Under the pieces are notes generated by a model that did no database searches, was not told the origin of the DNA, and saw nothing but the letters and a program-made list of their open reading frames with translations. This document shows, piece by piece, positions 21,614-33,200 of a DNA stretch of 64,000 bases. Source of the DNA: Sthenelais limicola (lineage: Eukaryota > Annelida > Polychaeta > Phyllodocida > Sigalionidae); contig OW804096.1 in assembly GCA_942159475.1 (NCBI GenBank), positions 104,506,194 through 104,570,193 on the forward strand, in the 5' to 3' direction. The first letter of the stretch is position 1; each line of letters starts with the position of its first letter. A program made the position numbers and the translations under genes.

Positions 21614-21710
21614 ACTTATAGGACTCGTTGCCGCACGGAGCGTAAATAAAGGACTTGACCTGCGGTCTCGTCCTTTATTTATGCTCCGTGCGGCAACTCG
21701 TCCTATAAGT
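21614..21710. repeat. fold-back element with 41-bp arms
   Basis: Arms 21614-21654 and 21670-21710 are complementary except for about three positions (CCGCACGGAGC, AAATAAAGGAC and TATAGGAC words). A 15-nt loop separates them. Confidence 0.8.
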
Positions 21711-22316
21711 GCTAATTAACATCCCCAATTTCGTCTATATTAATCATCAGCAATAAATAGACCGTAGTAAGTGTTGTAGACAAAATAATCATAATATATC
21801 ATGCTCAGCAGGAAGAGAGGCATATGTAAATCTAGATGTCGATATGCCGGGTGAAGCGAAAGTTTTGTTGATATATTGAATAAAGTTGATGAAAAAACAA
21901 AAAAAAAATTATCAGCAATATATGTCTTTAGCAATTTAAAAAGATTAAGAATTTTCAGCCAAATGACCACCAATTAGTGGAATTGCTCATATGTATATGG
22001 GTCAGATTTTCAGGAAATGTACAATTGGCAGCTGCAGTACACATTCAGTAACCTCTGCTAAATTAGGCTGCAATTTGGTCAATACTAGGTAAATTCAAGT
22101 ATATTCGGCATTGCATTGATTCTAGCAATCTGTTTGGTTAGGTTGAACTGAATTTTTAACTTTATTTTCGTCTGAAATTTGGGTTATTCGAGACAATTGA
22201 TAAAGGCGAATTGTACATTTTCTCAAAATCTGACCCATATGACCTATGCGTATACATATTCATACCTAGATGTTTAAAAATGTGTGTAGCCCATTGCAAT
22301 TGTTAGTCCTAGCTGT

Positions 22317-23213
22317 CCAGTTACCTCCTCCAGTAGGCTCCTCCAGTAACCCCCTCCAGTAGGCTCCTCCAGTAACCTTGTAACCTCCTCCAGTAACCCC
22401 CTCCAGTAACCTCCTCCAGTAACCTCCTCTAGTAACCTCCTCTAGTAACCCCCTCCAGTAGGCTCCTCCAGTAACCTCCTCCAGTAACCTCCTCCATTAA
22501 CCCCCTCCATTAACTCCTCCAGTAAGCTCCTCCAGTAACCCCCTCCAGTAACCTCCTCCAGTAACCCCCTCCAGTAACCTCCTCCAGTAACCTCCTCCAG
22601 TAACCTCCTCCAGTAACCCCCTCCAGTAACCTCCTCCAGTAACCTCCACCAGTAACCTCCTCCAGTAACCTCCTCCAGTAGGCTCCTCCAGTAACCCCCT
22701 CCATTAACTCCTCCAGTAACCCCATCCAGTAACCCCATCCAGTTACCCCATTCAGTAACCCCATTCAGTCACCTCCAGTAACGTCCTCCAGTAGGCTCCT
22801 CCTGTAACTTCCTCCAGTAGGCTCCTCCAGTAACCTCCTCCAGTAACCTCCTCCATTAACTCCTCTAGTAGGCTCCTCCAGTAACCTCCAGTAGGCTCCT
22901 CCAGTAACCTTTTCCAGTAACCCCCTCCAGTAACCTCCTCCAATGACCTCCTCCAGTAACCCCCTCCAGTTACCTCCTCCAATGAACCCCTCCAGTAACC
23001 TCCTCCAATACCTCGTCCAGTAATCCTCTCCAGTAACCTCCTCCAATGAACTCCTCCAGTAACCCCGTCCAGTAACCTGCTCCAGTAACCCCATTCAGTA
23101 ACCTCCTCCAGTAACTTCTCCAGTATAACCTCCTCCAATGAACTCCTCCAGTAACCTCCTCCAATGAACTCCTCCAGTAACCTCCTCCAGAACATCTCCT
23201 CCAGTACCAGTAA
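22317..23213. repeat. 13-bp minisatellite, about 65-70 units
   Basis: Unit CTCCTCCAGTAAC with common variants CCCCTCCAGTAAC and CTCCTCCAGTAGG. Because 13 is not a multiple of three, all minus-strand frames stay open with a 13-aa periodic peptide. These open frames are artefacts of the repeat, not genes. Confidence 0.95.
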
Positions 23214-24159
23214 CTAATTAGAAGAAAGAGGATGAATGAGGTGAATGGGTGGGGGGGGATATGTCCCCCCACCGCCCCCCCCACCTCCCACACACACACA
23301 CACTTTTGGTGGCAGCCTAAAAAGGTCCAAGCCCAAGCCTCTAACAAAAGTCGTCCCAAAATCAGGTCCAAGGCCCTCTGAATAGGCCTAACCTTCAAAG
23401 TACAAAGGGTCCAAAGCTGTACCAATACCCGGTATTCTTCATTTTTCAGCCAAATTTAGCAGAATTTATTTACTAAATGTGTAGAGCTGCCAATTGTACA
23501 TTTTCTGAAAATCTGACTCATATAAGCGGAAACGGCAATTTATTTGATATAGAGCCATGATGCTGTATATATTTTCTCTTTCATTTCATCAATATTAGTG
23601 GGGCCATTTACTTATTATATATAGGCCTATATGTCTAATATGATTTTGTTAGCGAAAATATTACATAAAATAACAACATATAATTCATATTGATATGTGA
23701 TGTTTTTATCGGTTCCACGCGTTTTTACACACAAGAAATGCCCTTTTCAGGGCCATAGGCTATAATCCAAATATAACAATCTTTATAAAAAAAATCGAAT
23801 ATTATTGTGGTATACATGCTAAAGAATTGATTAACTGATGTGACAATAATGTTCAATGTTTCGAATAATTAGAAATGAAGAATTGTATTATGTGTAGTAG
23901 ATTTATTTCGTAATATGATTGGAGAAAACGTGACCTACAATAATCAAAGAAATGATATGTAACGTAAGAATGTTAATGGAATTCAATATTTAGGATCTTG
24001 TATAGGCAACGCAACAAAACATCGACATGCGTATTTTGATATGACGTACATGTCTATCTGATTATCCTTAAGTTGAACAATATCATTATATAACTATTCT
24101 ATGTACTAAAAATCAAGTCATCTTGCGGAAAATGGTTGCAAAAATATAGCGGATGGTAG

Positions 24160-24386
24160 CGATCCGTAACGAATAGGCTCAACGATGGTTAACCAGCGAT
24201 AGCGATGGGTAACCAGCGATAACGATGTCTAACGATCCTTAACGAAGGATATATTAGCGGAACGACCTATGCAACGGTTTAACGATATATCGCTATTTCT
24301 ATCGCGTTTTTTAAAATATCGTTACCAATCTTAACGAGAAATAGCGATATATCGTTAATTATCGTTACTACCTATGAAACGGGCCC
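24160..24386 (-). repeat. right terminal inverted repeat of the 13.66-kb element
   Basis: The inverse complement begins with the same GGGCCCGTTTCATAGG end and carries repeated ATCGTTA/ATCGCTA words like the left arm. Confidence 0.75.
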
Positions 24387-24942
24387 CTGGTCAGTAGCAT
24401 ATCATTGGGAGCATCAGAACCACATTTATAAATTGGGTCCATGGAGCATATTGTATTTATCTGCGAATCTCATATATTCATCTGTATAACCTAAACATTC
24501 TTAACACTTAAATAGATATAACACTTAAAAATGATATTTCCAAATCCGCGCCCATAACTACCATAAAATTATGCCACACAATGAAGCCACAAAAGGCTAC
24601 AATACCTGGCACTACATACTCACCTAACATTCACATTGCAGGCATCTAAGATTCCTAGGCATTGGTGCTGCCCCCTGCCCTCCTACCGGTATACTACTCC
24701 TCCCACAAACCCACTCTCTTCCTTCTGCTCTAAGCTTTCACAAACCAACTTGTGTTTAAAAACAAAGGAGGAAAACCAAATACTGATAGGACAATACCAC
24801 CAGTATATGTGAAAACACCAAAAACAGCAAAGAGACAGAAGTTAGAATATACGATTTTAGACACTGTGTATTTTACTGATTGTCACCGCACAAAGCATCG
24901 GGCGCCATATTGACATAGCCGGCAACACAGAGTGTCGAAACA
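24387..24942 (+). other. presumed 5' leader of the YR element, no ORF
   Basis: This lies between the right end of the 13.66-kb element and the Gag start. I cannot define the terminal repeat of the YR element from sequence alone. Confidence 0.4.
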
Positions 24943-26232
24943 ATGCCACCAAAACTGGACGCACAGAAACTTGAGGAGAGGATGGCAGCCATAGAAGGCA
25001 CCATCAACAACATGGAAAGTACCATGAAGTCATCAATAACAGATGCAATATCCCAGGCATTGGAGCAACTGAAACTCAAAGAACCGGAGCAACTAAAACT
25101 CAAAGAACCGGACACTACCACACAGAGTCAGAAAGAGGCCATACCATCAACCTCCGAGGCGGACACCCACACCGAGAAGCCGAACCCACTACCGAACTAC
25201 AGGGACGCTACACCGGTAAACAACTGCCCAGATTTTGGCTACTAGCCTCGCCCACGGGAGCTCATGGCCGATCACATGTCACAAATGTACATAGACTCTC
25301 AACTGGAACTCGGCAACCCAATCTTCGCATCAGGAGACATAAAAGGTATGACTGTTTATGACCCTAGAGTAACAAGAAAAATAGTTAAACCTCACCTGTA
25401 CATGGAGAGAGAAGGCATTATATCGGTCAGAGATAAAATGGAAGCCAAGGAATCACTAACACATCCTGAATATATACATGCCTATACTGCTATGCTTCTC
25501 GACGTCAACATGGTGCGACTGGAGGACAAGCATCCAATGCTACTACATCTACACCAAGTGGCGCAAGATGCCAGGGATCGCCCATGGAAAAACATACTCC
25601 GCTGGTCAAATTACACCTATGATAGGATCGAAAGAGGGGACATCACATGGAGCAGCACAGATCAGATACAGTATGATCGAATGCGGATGTCATTGGCCCC
25701 AACAACGATCAGCAACATTGAAAAACAGAGTATACCATGTCCTATATACAATGTGAAAGGAATGTGTACAGAAAAAGATGGACACAGCCTGGAACCGATG
25801 ATAGCAAATCACATCTGCGCCTTTTGCTATGCCATGAATGTACAAAACAGACACACCCATCCCCAGTCTGAGTGCATGAAAAAACAACGTGCAAAGAATC
25901 CAACCAGCCGAGACCCAAGCCCGATCGGATCACACTACATGTTCCCACCACCTGTAGCACCGCCCCAGCACCAACAACAAGCCACGCCCACCCACCGGAC
26001 AACAACAAACCCAGTACACTCCATACTCAAAAAACTCGTAGGCCCCGCGAGTGGCCCCTCGCGGGATTCTCATCTCCACACAGGGATAGTGAGTATGAAT
26101 ACACCGCAAACTGATTATAAATTTGTTGATGTTGAATGTTTTAAATCGGACAACGACTATGTTCCCTATGATCACAACAGAAAGGAGGAACTGGAAACAC
26201 CACTAACCTCCAAAGAGAGCGACAGCCAATGA
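24943..26232 (+). pseudogene. YR retrotransposon Gag-like ORF with one in-frame stop
   Basis: The frame starts at ATG 24943 with a charged helical N-terminus (MPPKLDAQKLEERMAAIEG, and a repeated LKLKEPEQ/LKEPD unit). A single TAG at 25243-25245 interrupts it, and the same frame then continues to 26232, for 430 codons in all. A Cys/His cluster near 25735-25890 (CPIYNVKGMC ... HICAFC ... H...C) matches the zinc-binding pattern seen in DIRS/Ngaro-type Gag proteins and in the second Gag at 57647. Gag would package the RNA. The stop codon overlaps the next ATG (ATGA at 26229-26232), allowing reinitiation of the RT ORF. Confidence 0.65.
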
Positions 26233-28089
26233 GAAGCCATGACACGCGGCCACGGCCCAAACAGCCAACCACCAGCCAAGACACAGGGCAAAAAATGGCG
26301 GCGCCCATGAAGGAAACAAAAACATATGAATTGGACGTATCGCACGACTGTTTTTCACGTGAAAACCATGAATATGACCGGCAGGGCAACCACGAACCGT
26401 TGAACAATGTACATAATGTGTATCCACACGTGGATTTTAGTAGTATAAGGACCATATGCCAGACAAAACCCGGAAAAGTACCAGACAACGAGGCTCCATC
26501 GCCATACGATCTCGCAGCATACAGAGCCGCGACATGGCCACATGTAAACGACATAGTCATGCAACAGGATCTGGCATACATATATGAACAGGTACCGCAA
26601 ACGGGGTTGCCAAATGTAATGGGGGCACGAATCATTGTACCAAGCAAATTGAACTTGACCAACTGGGAACACTACCTAACGCGCGTGATCAGCGAACAAG
26701 AGCTGCTGGACTGTGTAAAATACAGTTTCCCAATGGGATACATGGGGCCGGTCACGGACACAAGTGACCAGGACAACCATTCATCAGCAAATGAATACCC
26801 CAACCACATCGATGACTATATCCAATGCGAAATAGACAACAATGCAGTACACGGACCGTATACAGACCATCCATTCCTAGAATGGATCCACGTCAGTCCC
26901 ATGATGACACGCCCAAAGAACAACTCAGAAAAGCGCAGGATAATCCTAGACCTATCATTTCCGCACGACCAGTCTGTAAATTCTGGACATGTTGGTGGAA
27001 AAGCTGCTTCAACCGCCTCTGGGTAAATTCCTCTACACGTTGGACTTACAACGCGCCTATAAAAACTTCCAATCCTGTCCAGGAGACTGGCCACTCCTGA
27101 CACTAAAATGGCGACAATGGTATTACTTGGATATCAGTATGCCGTTTGGCTCAAAACAGAGTAGTATGCATATGCAAAGGACCGCAACGGCTATAATGGA
27201 CATTGTACAGAAAAATGGACACAATGCCCTAATGTATCTGGACGATATAGTGAGCTGGGCGGACACGGAGAAAAGTGCACGAGAAAGTTACATCGACACA
27301 ACCCTATTGCTAGAAGAACTGGGCCTCCCAACAGCGGCAGACAAGACTCAACCACCGTCAAACACAGTAAAATGGCTGGGCGTAATCATTGACGCAAAAA
27401 GCATGACGTTAACTATGCCAGAAGACAAACTGAACGATCTGAGACAGGAGGTGATACAATACAAAAAGGCAAAAAGTACCAAGAAGAAGAAATTACAATC
27501 AGTAATAGGAAAAGTGCTACATATCTCGAAATGTGTCCCACCAGCCAGGGTGTTTGTACGAAGGCTGTTAGACGCATTGCGAGAACACAGCAAGAAGGAC
27601 ACCATACCAATGTCCCCATCCATGAGAAAAGACCTCACATGGGTGGCAACCTGCGCAAAGGAGTGGAACGGAACCAGCATGATACCAGACTACTATGTCA
27701 CAATAGCCATCTACATCAGAGAACTGGACACCAAGATAAAAGCCACAACAGAAAAGGAATCCACTACATGTCACCTGCCAGCCATGAGAGAAAAGGACCT
27801 GAACTATATAGCAGCGAGGGCACCAGATATAGTGCAAACTCTCATGCCAGAAGAGGCTAAAACACACACAATAGCAATAAGGACGGACAATAAGGAGGCC
27901 GCAAACTTCCTCAAGTATGGCACAAGAGGAGAAATGAACATGCAAGGCCCCAGAAAAATGTGGCTGATACAGGCACTTAACAACATTCGAATAATCTATG
28001 ACATCGAAACAGCTACAGACATAGAAGCTCACTTCAAGCAACAGACCCATGAAAAGGAGCTGATAGTAGCCCCAGAGTACGACATATGA
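26229..28089 (+). pseudogene. YR retrotransposon RT-RNase H polyprotein, frameshifted
   Basis: The first frame (26229-27026) carries a leader and the RT start EKRRIILDLSFPHDQSVNSG. At about 26985 the frame shifts and continues in 26989-28089 with LYTLDLQRAYKNF, WYYLDISMPFG and the catalytic YLDDIVSWAD, then a connector and an RNase H-like segment with RTDNKEA. The join falls where about 20-25 residues expected in DIRS-type RTs are missing, so a small deletion probably caused the shift. No methyltransferase domain follows, which argues for an Ngaro/PAT-like rather than a classic DIRS layout. Product role: cDNA synthesis. Non-functional in this copy. Confidence 0.85.
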
Positions 28090-28133
28090 GGCCACAACTA
28101 AAATAATACCTAATTGTTTTTCCAGACCACGAG

Positions 28134-29099
28134 ATGCGCAGGCTGCTGCGGATGGCAGAGCACACACAGAGCACATCCAGGGCCCCAGGGACACTGGCCA
28201 ACCACAAGACCGCATTAAGAGCTTTCTTCGCCTTCACCAACAGATTCAGAATCGACCCGGAAAGCATAACCGAACCACAGACATGTGCTTTTATAGAATA
28301 CCTGCGATCGTTCCTAAAGAGCCCGAAGTCAATATCAAATTATCTATCAGCAGTCAGAGAACATTACAAGAAAAGAGACATCATAATACCCGCACTGACA
28401 GCATACCGAGTCCAACTTGCCCTTGACGCTACAAAAAGGGAAAAGTATCATATAGTACAACAGAAGTTACCATACACAGTCGACCAAGTCAGGGAGATAA
28501 TAAAACAAGGCGAAAGATTCCCGGCACCACAACAGTACAAGCTAGGCATTATAATCCTGTATACGACAGGATTCAGGCAATCAGAAATTGCCCCACATAA
28601 CCAGACAGAATACGACCCTACAAGGCACACACGCAGGGAGGACGTCCACATAGAAGGAAACAGCCTAGTTATAACACAAAAATGGGCTAAAAACCTCCAG
28701 AACTACAACCAGAGCTGGACGATAAAAATCCCATCAGCCGAACACAGCGACCTGTGCCCGGTAAACGCATACAACGCTGCCCTAAATGAAGCACCAACTC
28801 AATACAGGGATCAACCTCTGCTCATCTACCCATCAACAAAGAAAGCAATAACAACAACTGACATGGCAACACACCTGCGATGGTCGAACATAAACATGGG
28901 ACTCGACCCGCAGCAATACTCACTCCACTCCATCCGCCACACCTCCGCCACTCATGCATTCCAAATGGGAATGTCTGAGAGCGAAATCCAAAGATTCGGA
29001 GGATGGTCAAGTGGAGCGTACAAAATATATATAACCCAACAATCTGCTACAAAAGTCTCCAAGGCACTCGAAGTCACAAGAAGTGACAAGAGGGCATAA
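28134..29099 (+). CDS. tyrosine recombinase (integrase) of the YR retrotransposon
   Basis: 321 codons, intact. The N-terminal SAM-like/core-binding part (TRALAN-like NHKTALRAFF, IEYLRSFLKSPKSISNYLSAVREHY) precedes the catalytic domain. The conserved residues are visible: Arg in TTGFRQSEIAP, His-x-x-Arg in LHSIRHTSATHAFQMG, Trp in the GGWSS position and the nucleophile Tyr in YKIYI. These are the residues of phage-integrase-type recombinases, here used to insert the circular cDNA. The ORF starts 44 nt after the RT stop. The gap contains CTAAT, a pyrimidine tract and CCAG (28124-28125), a good 3' splice site, so expression from a spliced RNA is possible. The ORF ends directly against the minisatellite at 29.1 kb; the element's 3' end is not recognisable. 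Confidence 0.9.
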   Translation: MRRLLRMAEHTQSTSRAPGTLANHKTALRAFFAFTNRFRIDPESITEPQTCAFIEYLRSFLKSPKSISNYLSAVREHYKKRDIIIPALTAYRVQLALDATKREKYHIVQQKLPYTVDQVREIIKQGERFPAPQQYKLGIIILYTTGFRQSEIAPHNQTEYDPTRHTRREDVHIEGNSLVITQKWAKNLQNYNQSWTIKIPSAEHSDLCPVNAYNAALNEAPTQYRDQPLLIYPSTKKAITTTDMATHLRWSNINMGLDPQQYSLHSIRHTSATHAFQMGMSESEIQRFGGWSSGAYKIYITQQSATKVSKALEVTRSDKRA

Positions 29100-29109
29100 C
29101 CCATCCCAC

Positions 29110-30229
29110 AGGTAGAGATAACTGGAGGTAGATGTGTGTGGGGGTAGAGGTAACTGGGGGTAGATGTGTGTGGGGGTAGAGATAACTGGAGGTAGATGTG
29201 TGTGGGGGTAGAGATAACTGGGGGTAGATGTGTGTTGGGGTAGAGATAACAGGGGGTAGATGTGTGTGGGGGTAGAGGTAACTGGGGGTAGATGTGTGTG
29301 GGGGTAGAGGTAACTGGGGGTAGATGTGTGTGGGGGTAGAGGTAACTGGGGGTAGATGTGTGTGGGTGTAGAGGTAACTGGGGGTAGATATGTGTGGGGG
29401 TAGAGGTCACTGGGGGTAGAGGTAACTGGGGGTAGATGCGTGTGGGGGTAGAAGTACCTGGGGGTGGATGTAGGGTAGAGGTCACTGGGAGTAGAGGTAA
29501 CTGGGGGTAGATGTGTGTGGGGGTAGAGGTAACTAGGGGTAGAAGTGTGTGGGGGTAGAGGTACCTGGGGGTAGATGTGTGTGGGGTCAGAGGTACCTGG
29601 GATGGAGGAGTATGGGGGTAGAGATAAGAGGGGGTCGATGTGTGTGGGGGTAGAGGTTACTTGGGGTAGATTTGTGTGGGGGTAGAGGTAACAGGGGGTA
29701 GATGTGTGTGGGGGTAGAGGTAACTGAGGGTAAAGGTGTGTGGGGTAGATATATCTGGGGGTAGATGTGTGGGGGGGTAGAGATAACAGGGGGTAGATGT
29801 GTGTGGGGGTAGAGGTACCTGGGGGTAGATGTGTGGGGGGGTAGAGGTACCTGGGGGTAGATGTGGGGTAGAGGTCACTGGGGGTAGAGGTAACTAGGGG
29901 TAGATGTGTGTGGGGGTAAAGGTACCTGGGGGTGGATGTGGGGTAGAGGTCACTGGCAGTAGAGGTAACTGGGGGTAGATGTGTGTGGGGGTAGAGGTAA
30001 CTGGGGGTAGAAGTGTGTGGGGGTAGAGGTACCTGGGGATAGATGTGTGTGGGGTCAGAGGTTCCTGGGATGGAGGTGTATGGGTGTAGAGATAACAGGG
30101 GATCGATGTGTGTGGGGGTAGAGGTTACTTGGGGTAGATGTGTGTGGGGGTAGACGTAACAGGGGGTAGATGTGTGTGGGGATAGAGATAACTGAGGGTA
30201 AAGGTGTGTGGGGTAGATATATCTGGGGG
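29110..30229. repeat. 32-bp G-rich minisatellite, first array
   Basis: The unit is a dimer of two 16-mers, TAGATGTGTGTGGGGG and TAGAGGTAACTGGGGG (period 32, for example 29289 to 29321). G5 runs recur every 16 nt on the plus strand. It is continuous in sequence type with 33612-36360 and interrupted by the 3378-bp TA element. Open frames on the minus strand are repeat artefacts. Confidence 0.95.
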
Positions 30230-30231
30230 TA

Positions 30232-33200
30232 CCCAGGTAACAAATTGACGTTAACTTTACGTCGATCTACCTCAATATATAGAGCAATTTTACGTTAATG
30301 GTTAACGTCAATCTTCACGTGAATGTGTGGACTCAATTATGCGTAATATTAACGTCAATCTTAACGTCAATCTTACCATCAATTTTGCGCAATCTTAACG
30401 TCAATCTTAACGTTAATCTTAACATCCATTTTGCACCAAATTAACATCCATATTAACGTGAATTTTAACATCCATTTTGCGCAAAATTAACGTGAATCTT
30501 AACATTAATGTCAGCATCAGATTAACGTAAAATATTGACGTAATTTCATACATTTTATTAACGTTAATATTTGGTAAATAGAGTTTGGTCAATTTGGTTC
30601 ACCACTTTTTTATTTACACTTAGAAAATCATCATTTCATCATTTTTCATCATTTTTTGTTGGTGTGCGTTTCCCCCGGTTTCCCTGAGTTTGAAGGGATT
30701 TCTGTTTCCCTGAGTCTAGACTGCATACCAGATTCTGTAAAGAATGAAATATAGCTGTAGTAAATGCTGTACACAAAGCTCTGAGTGATAACTTCATTGG
30801 CAGAGTTGCCAAACCTACTAACTTGGCCAAATATCTCCCGTTTTTACAGACAATAAATATATCCCCCAACCTTTTATCATGGAATTAAAAAAACCCAACA
30901 AATGGTGAAATCCAAAAAAATGATTTATTCCTATTATCGTTAAAACAAAAGTGGCAGGCTTTGGGACTGGAGTAACCCGTTGCGTCTCAAACTGTAATAG
31001 CTATAGATTCTTAGTTCTGTTTTCACTTTGATCTCTTAACTACAACTAAATGAATGCATGGTGTGTATGCCTACCTTTTACTACGGCGCTTGTATCTCCT
31101 GTCCAACACTACTCAAAAACGAGAGATCTCCCATTTTCAACCTCGTCCAACTTGGCAGCTCTGAAAATAGAAAACAGTAAATGCTAGCGGCCTTCATAGT
31201 ACTAACATTAAATCTTAAACAAGGTTAAATGAAACAACATTATTACTGACAGAAAAAGAGAGGAAAAATAGAGGGTAGGAAGAGCAAAAGAAAGAGGGCG
31301 GGAAGAGAGAAAGAGAGAGAGAAAGAAAGAGGTTGAAATACCTTTACATACTTACCATACACACTGGGATATGATATTCATATGAGCAGCAAGTATCAAG
31401 GTTATATGCCCCTGTCTCCGCCCAATGAGACTGAACTGGTCTTGTTGGTCTGCTTGAGTGTGAGGTAGTGGACGGGGGTGGCGGCCAACTAAATCACTAG
31501 GGAATCCAACAGGTTGGAGTATGACTTCCTAGTATGCACTCAGTTCCATTTGCCCGCTCATTCTTGGGACCGCATCCTGGTCAGTGAGTGCATCGGTTCA
31601 ACTGAGTACACCATTTTAGCAACGTTAGTTAACGTTCTAACATAAATACATGGTGTAGTGGCATTTATTTGCCTTGAAGAGGGTTTCTTTGAAAGAATAA
31701 AGTAAGACATAGATTCTTCCCATTTACATCAATGAAGTAAATTATGAATATGTTTTTATTAATACAGAATTTTGACTGTGACTTTTGTTCTGAAATGTGG
31801 TATTTTGAGGCAGGGTAGGGAAGACACCCTCTTGAATCCCGTTTCCCATTTTCTATAAGCCCCATTTCCCGATTCCCACAGGTTTTCAATTTGCAATCCC
31901 ATTTTGCTATTTGCAATCCCTACCTGGAAAAATTAAATCTGGCTCTGAATCTCTTTCCCGAATCCCGTAGGTCCTTTTAAATCCCGAATCCCGACCTAAA
32001 ATAGGCCTCAATCCTGGTTCCCGAAAAGGTATTGAGGGTCATCAACGTTTGTGTTTTATATTGGGAATCTCAGTGAATTTGGGGTTTCTAGCTGTGTTAA
32101 AGGCAAGTACTCTTAAGCCTACTTCTCTGCGCCGTTTTAATAGTAATAATCGGTAAATTTACCAAATGAAACTAAACTAGACTGTCATACTCCTTAGAAG
32201 GGCAAATCATTCAACCCTTTTATGAACAGATGCCTAAAATCTAAGGAAAAGTTTCTTGGCGAATTTGGTGTAAGTGTAATTGTAACCCTTTTAGAAATCT
32301 CTGCGATCACTGCAATAATTCTAAATGAGTGGGTATCTCTTCTAAAATGATGAATTCCTAGAATGGGGGGAAATGAAAAATGATCCCTGAAATTTGCACT
32401 GTTCTTGTGAAAACATATATGTTCTTCTGATCGCCAAATTCACCAATTCTTTAATGTTTTATCTTGGAAGGATTAATGAAAAGGATTCAGAAGGTTTGGA
32501 CAAATTAAAGCATTGAGACTAGCTTTAGGTTGAGGCAAAACCACCCGAGAACGGGTAACTAGCTCTGGAATATCACCCCTTGATATTAGAGCTGAGATTT
32601 CGAGACTAAAATTAATACAAACAAGATGGGGCAGGTATGTGCACATTAGAGATGCCCAAATCGATCCTTGTGATAGAAGAGGCATAATTTTAAGTCTAGA
32701 TCGTACTAGTGTGAGAGATAGCATTTTGTGTAAAGTGAAAAGGCTGTGGTATCTGTAATCAACTCCCAGCAAATCTGAGGAGTGCGAATGATAGAGGCAT
32801 GTTGATATTTCAACTAAAGGTATGGGGTGTAGAGGGGTATGAAAATCAGTTGATGGTTATTGAGTAAATTGTAAGCAGCAGAAACCAGTGAGTGTATTAG
32901 TTGAGAATCAGTACAAATTATTTAATATAATGTAGGAGAAGTCAGTTTAGATGGAGTGTAAGTATGTGTATGGTCGCCATAAATAAAAGGGCATTTTAAT
33001 AAGGTGACATATACGGAGAGTAGGCCTATATGAAAGAAGGTGGATGATCAATAACTGTGTATGATTGCGTGATGATAGTTTGTTTTATTTTCTTTCAAAC
33101 TTCTCAGTTAAACTTGATATATAAACTACTCGCAGATCTGTCTATTTTGACATCGAGAACATTAACGTTAACCAACCAGTGAGTTAATGTTAATAATTTG

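Larger units (their letters stand above)
20895..22034. repeat. inverted pair of a 70-bp block (possible TIR element)
   Basis: The block 20895-20962 (AATTGTACATTCTC... GACCCATATG... AATTCCACCAATTGG) recurs in inverse orientation at 21963-22034. Further direct copies of its AATTGTACATTTTCT..TGACCCATATG part lie at 22207-22241 and 23491-23524. This suggests element ends used more than once around the minisatellite. Confidence 0.55.
10727..24386. mobile_element. 13.66-kb TIR element (PIF/Harbinger-like ends), acting as container
   Basis: The left end at 10727 reads GGGCCCGTTTCATAGGTAGT, and the right end at 24386 is its inverse complement. Both are followed by about 190-225 bp of subterminal sequence dense in ATCGTTA, TAACGATA and TATCGCTA words. 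The same trinucleotide CTG flanks both ends (10724-10726 and 24387-24389), fitting the CWG target duplication known for PIF/Harbinger elements. A second copy of the CGTTTCATAGGTAG end block sits just inside the left end (about 10811), and a diverged one inside the right. No transposase ORF is visible. The interior is filled by a full-length LINE, a minisatellite and other repeats, so the original element was probably about 5.7 kb before later insertions. Two unrelated solo ends is a less likely alternative. Confidence 0.6.

Noticed and set aside
22442..23425. Long minus-strand open frames with GGYWRRLLEEVTG-type peptides
   Set aside because: They are the 13-bp minisatellite read in three frames; periodicity explains the lack of stops.
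24943..29099. Classic DIRS-1 element
   Set aside because: No methyltransferase domain seen after RNase H and no terminal or internal complementary repeats found, so only a YR-type (Ngaro/PAT/DIRS-like) call is justified.
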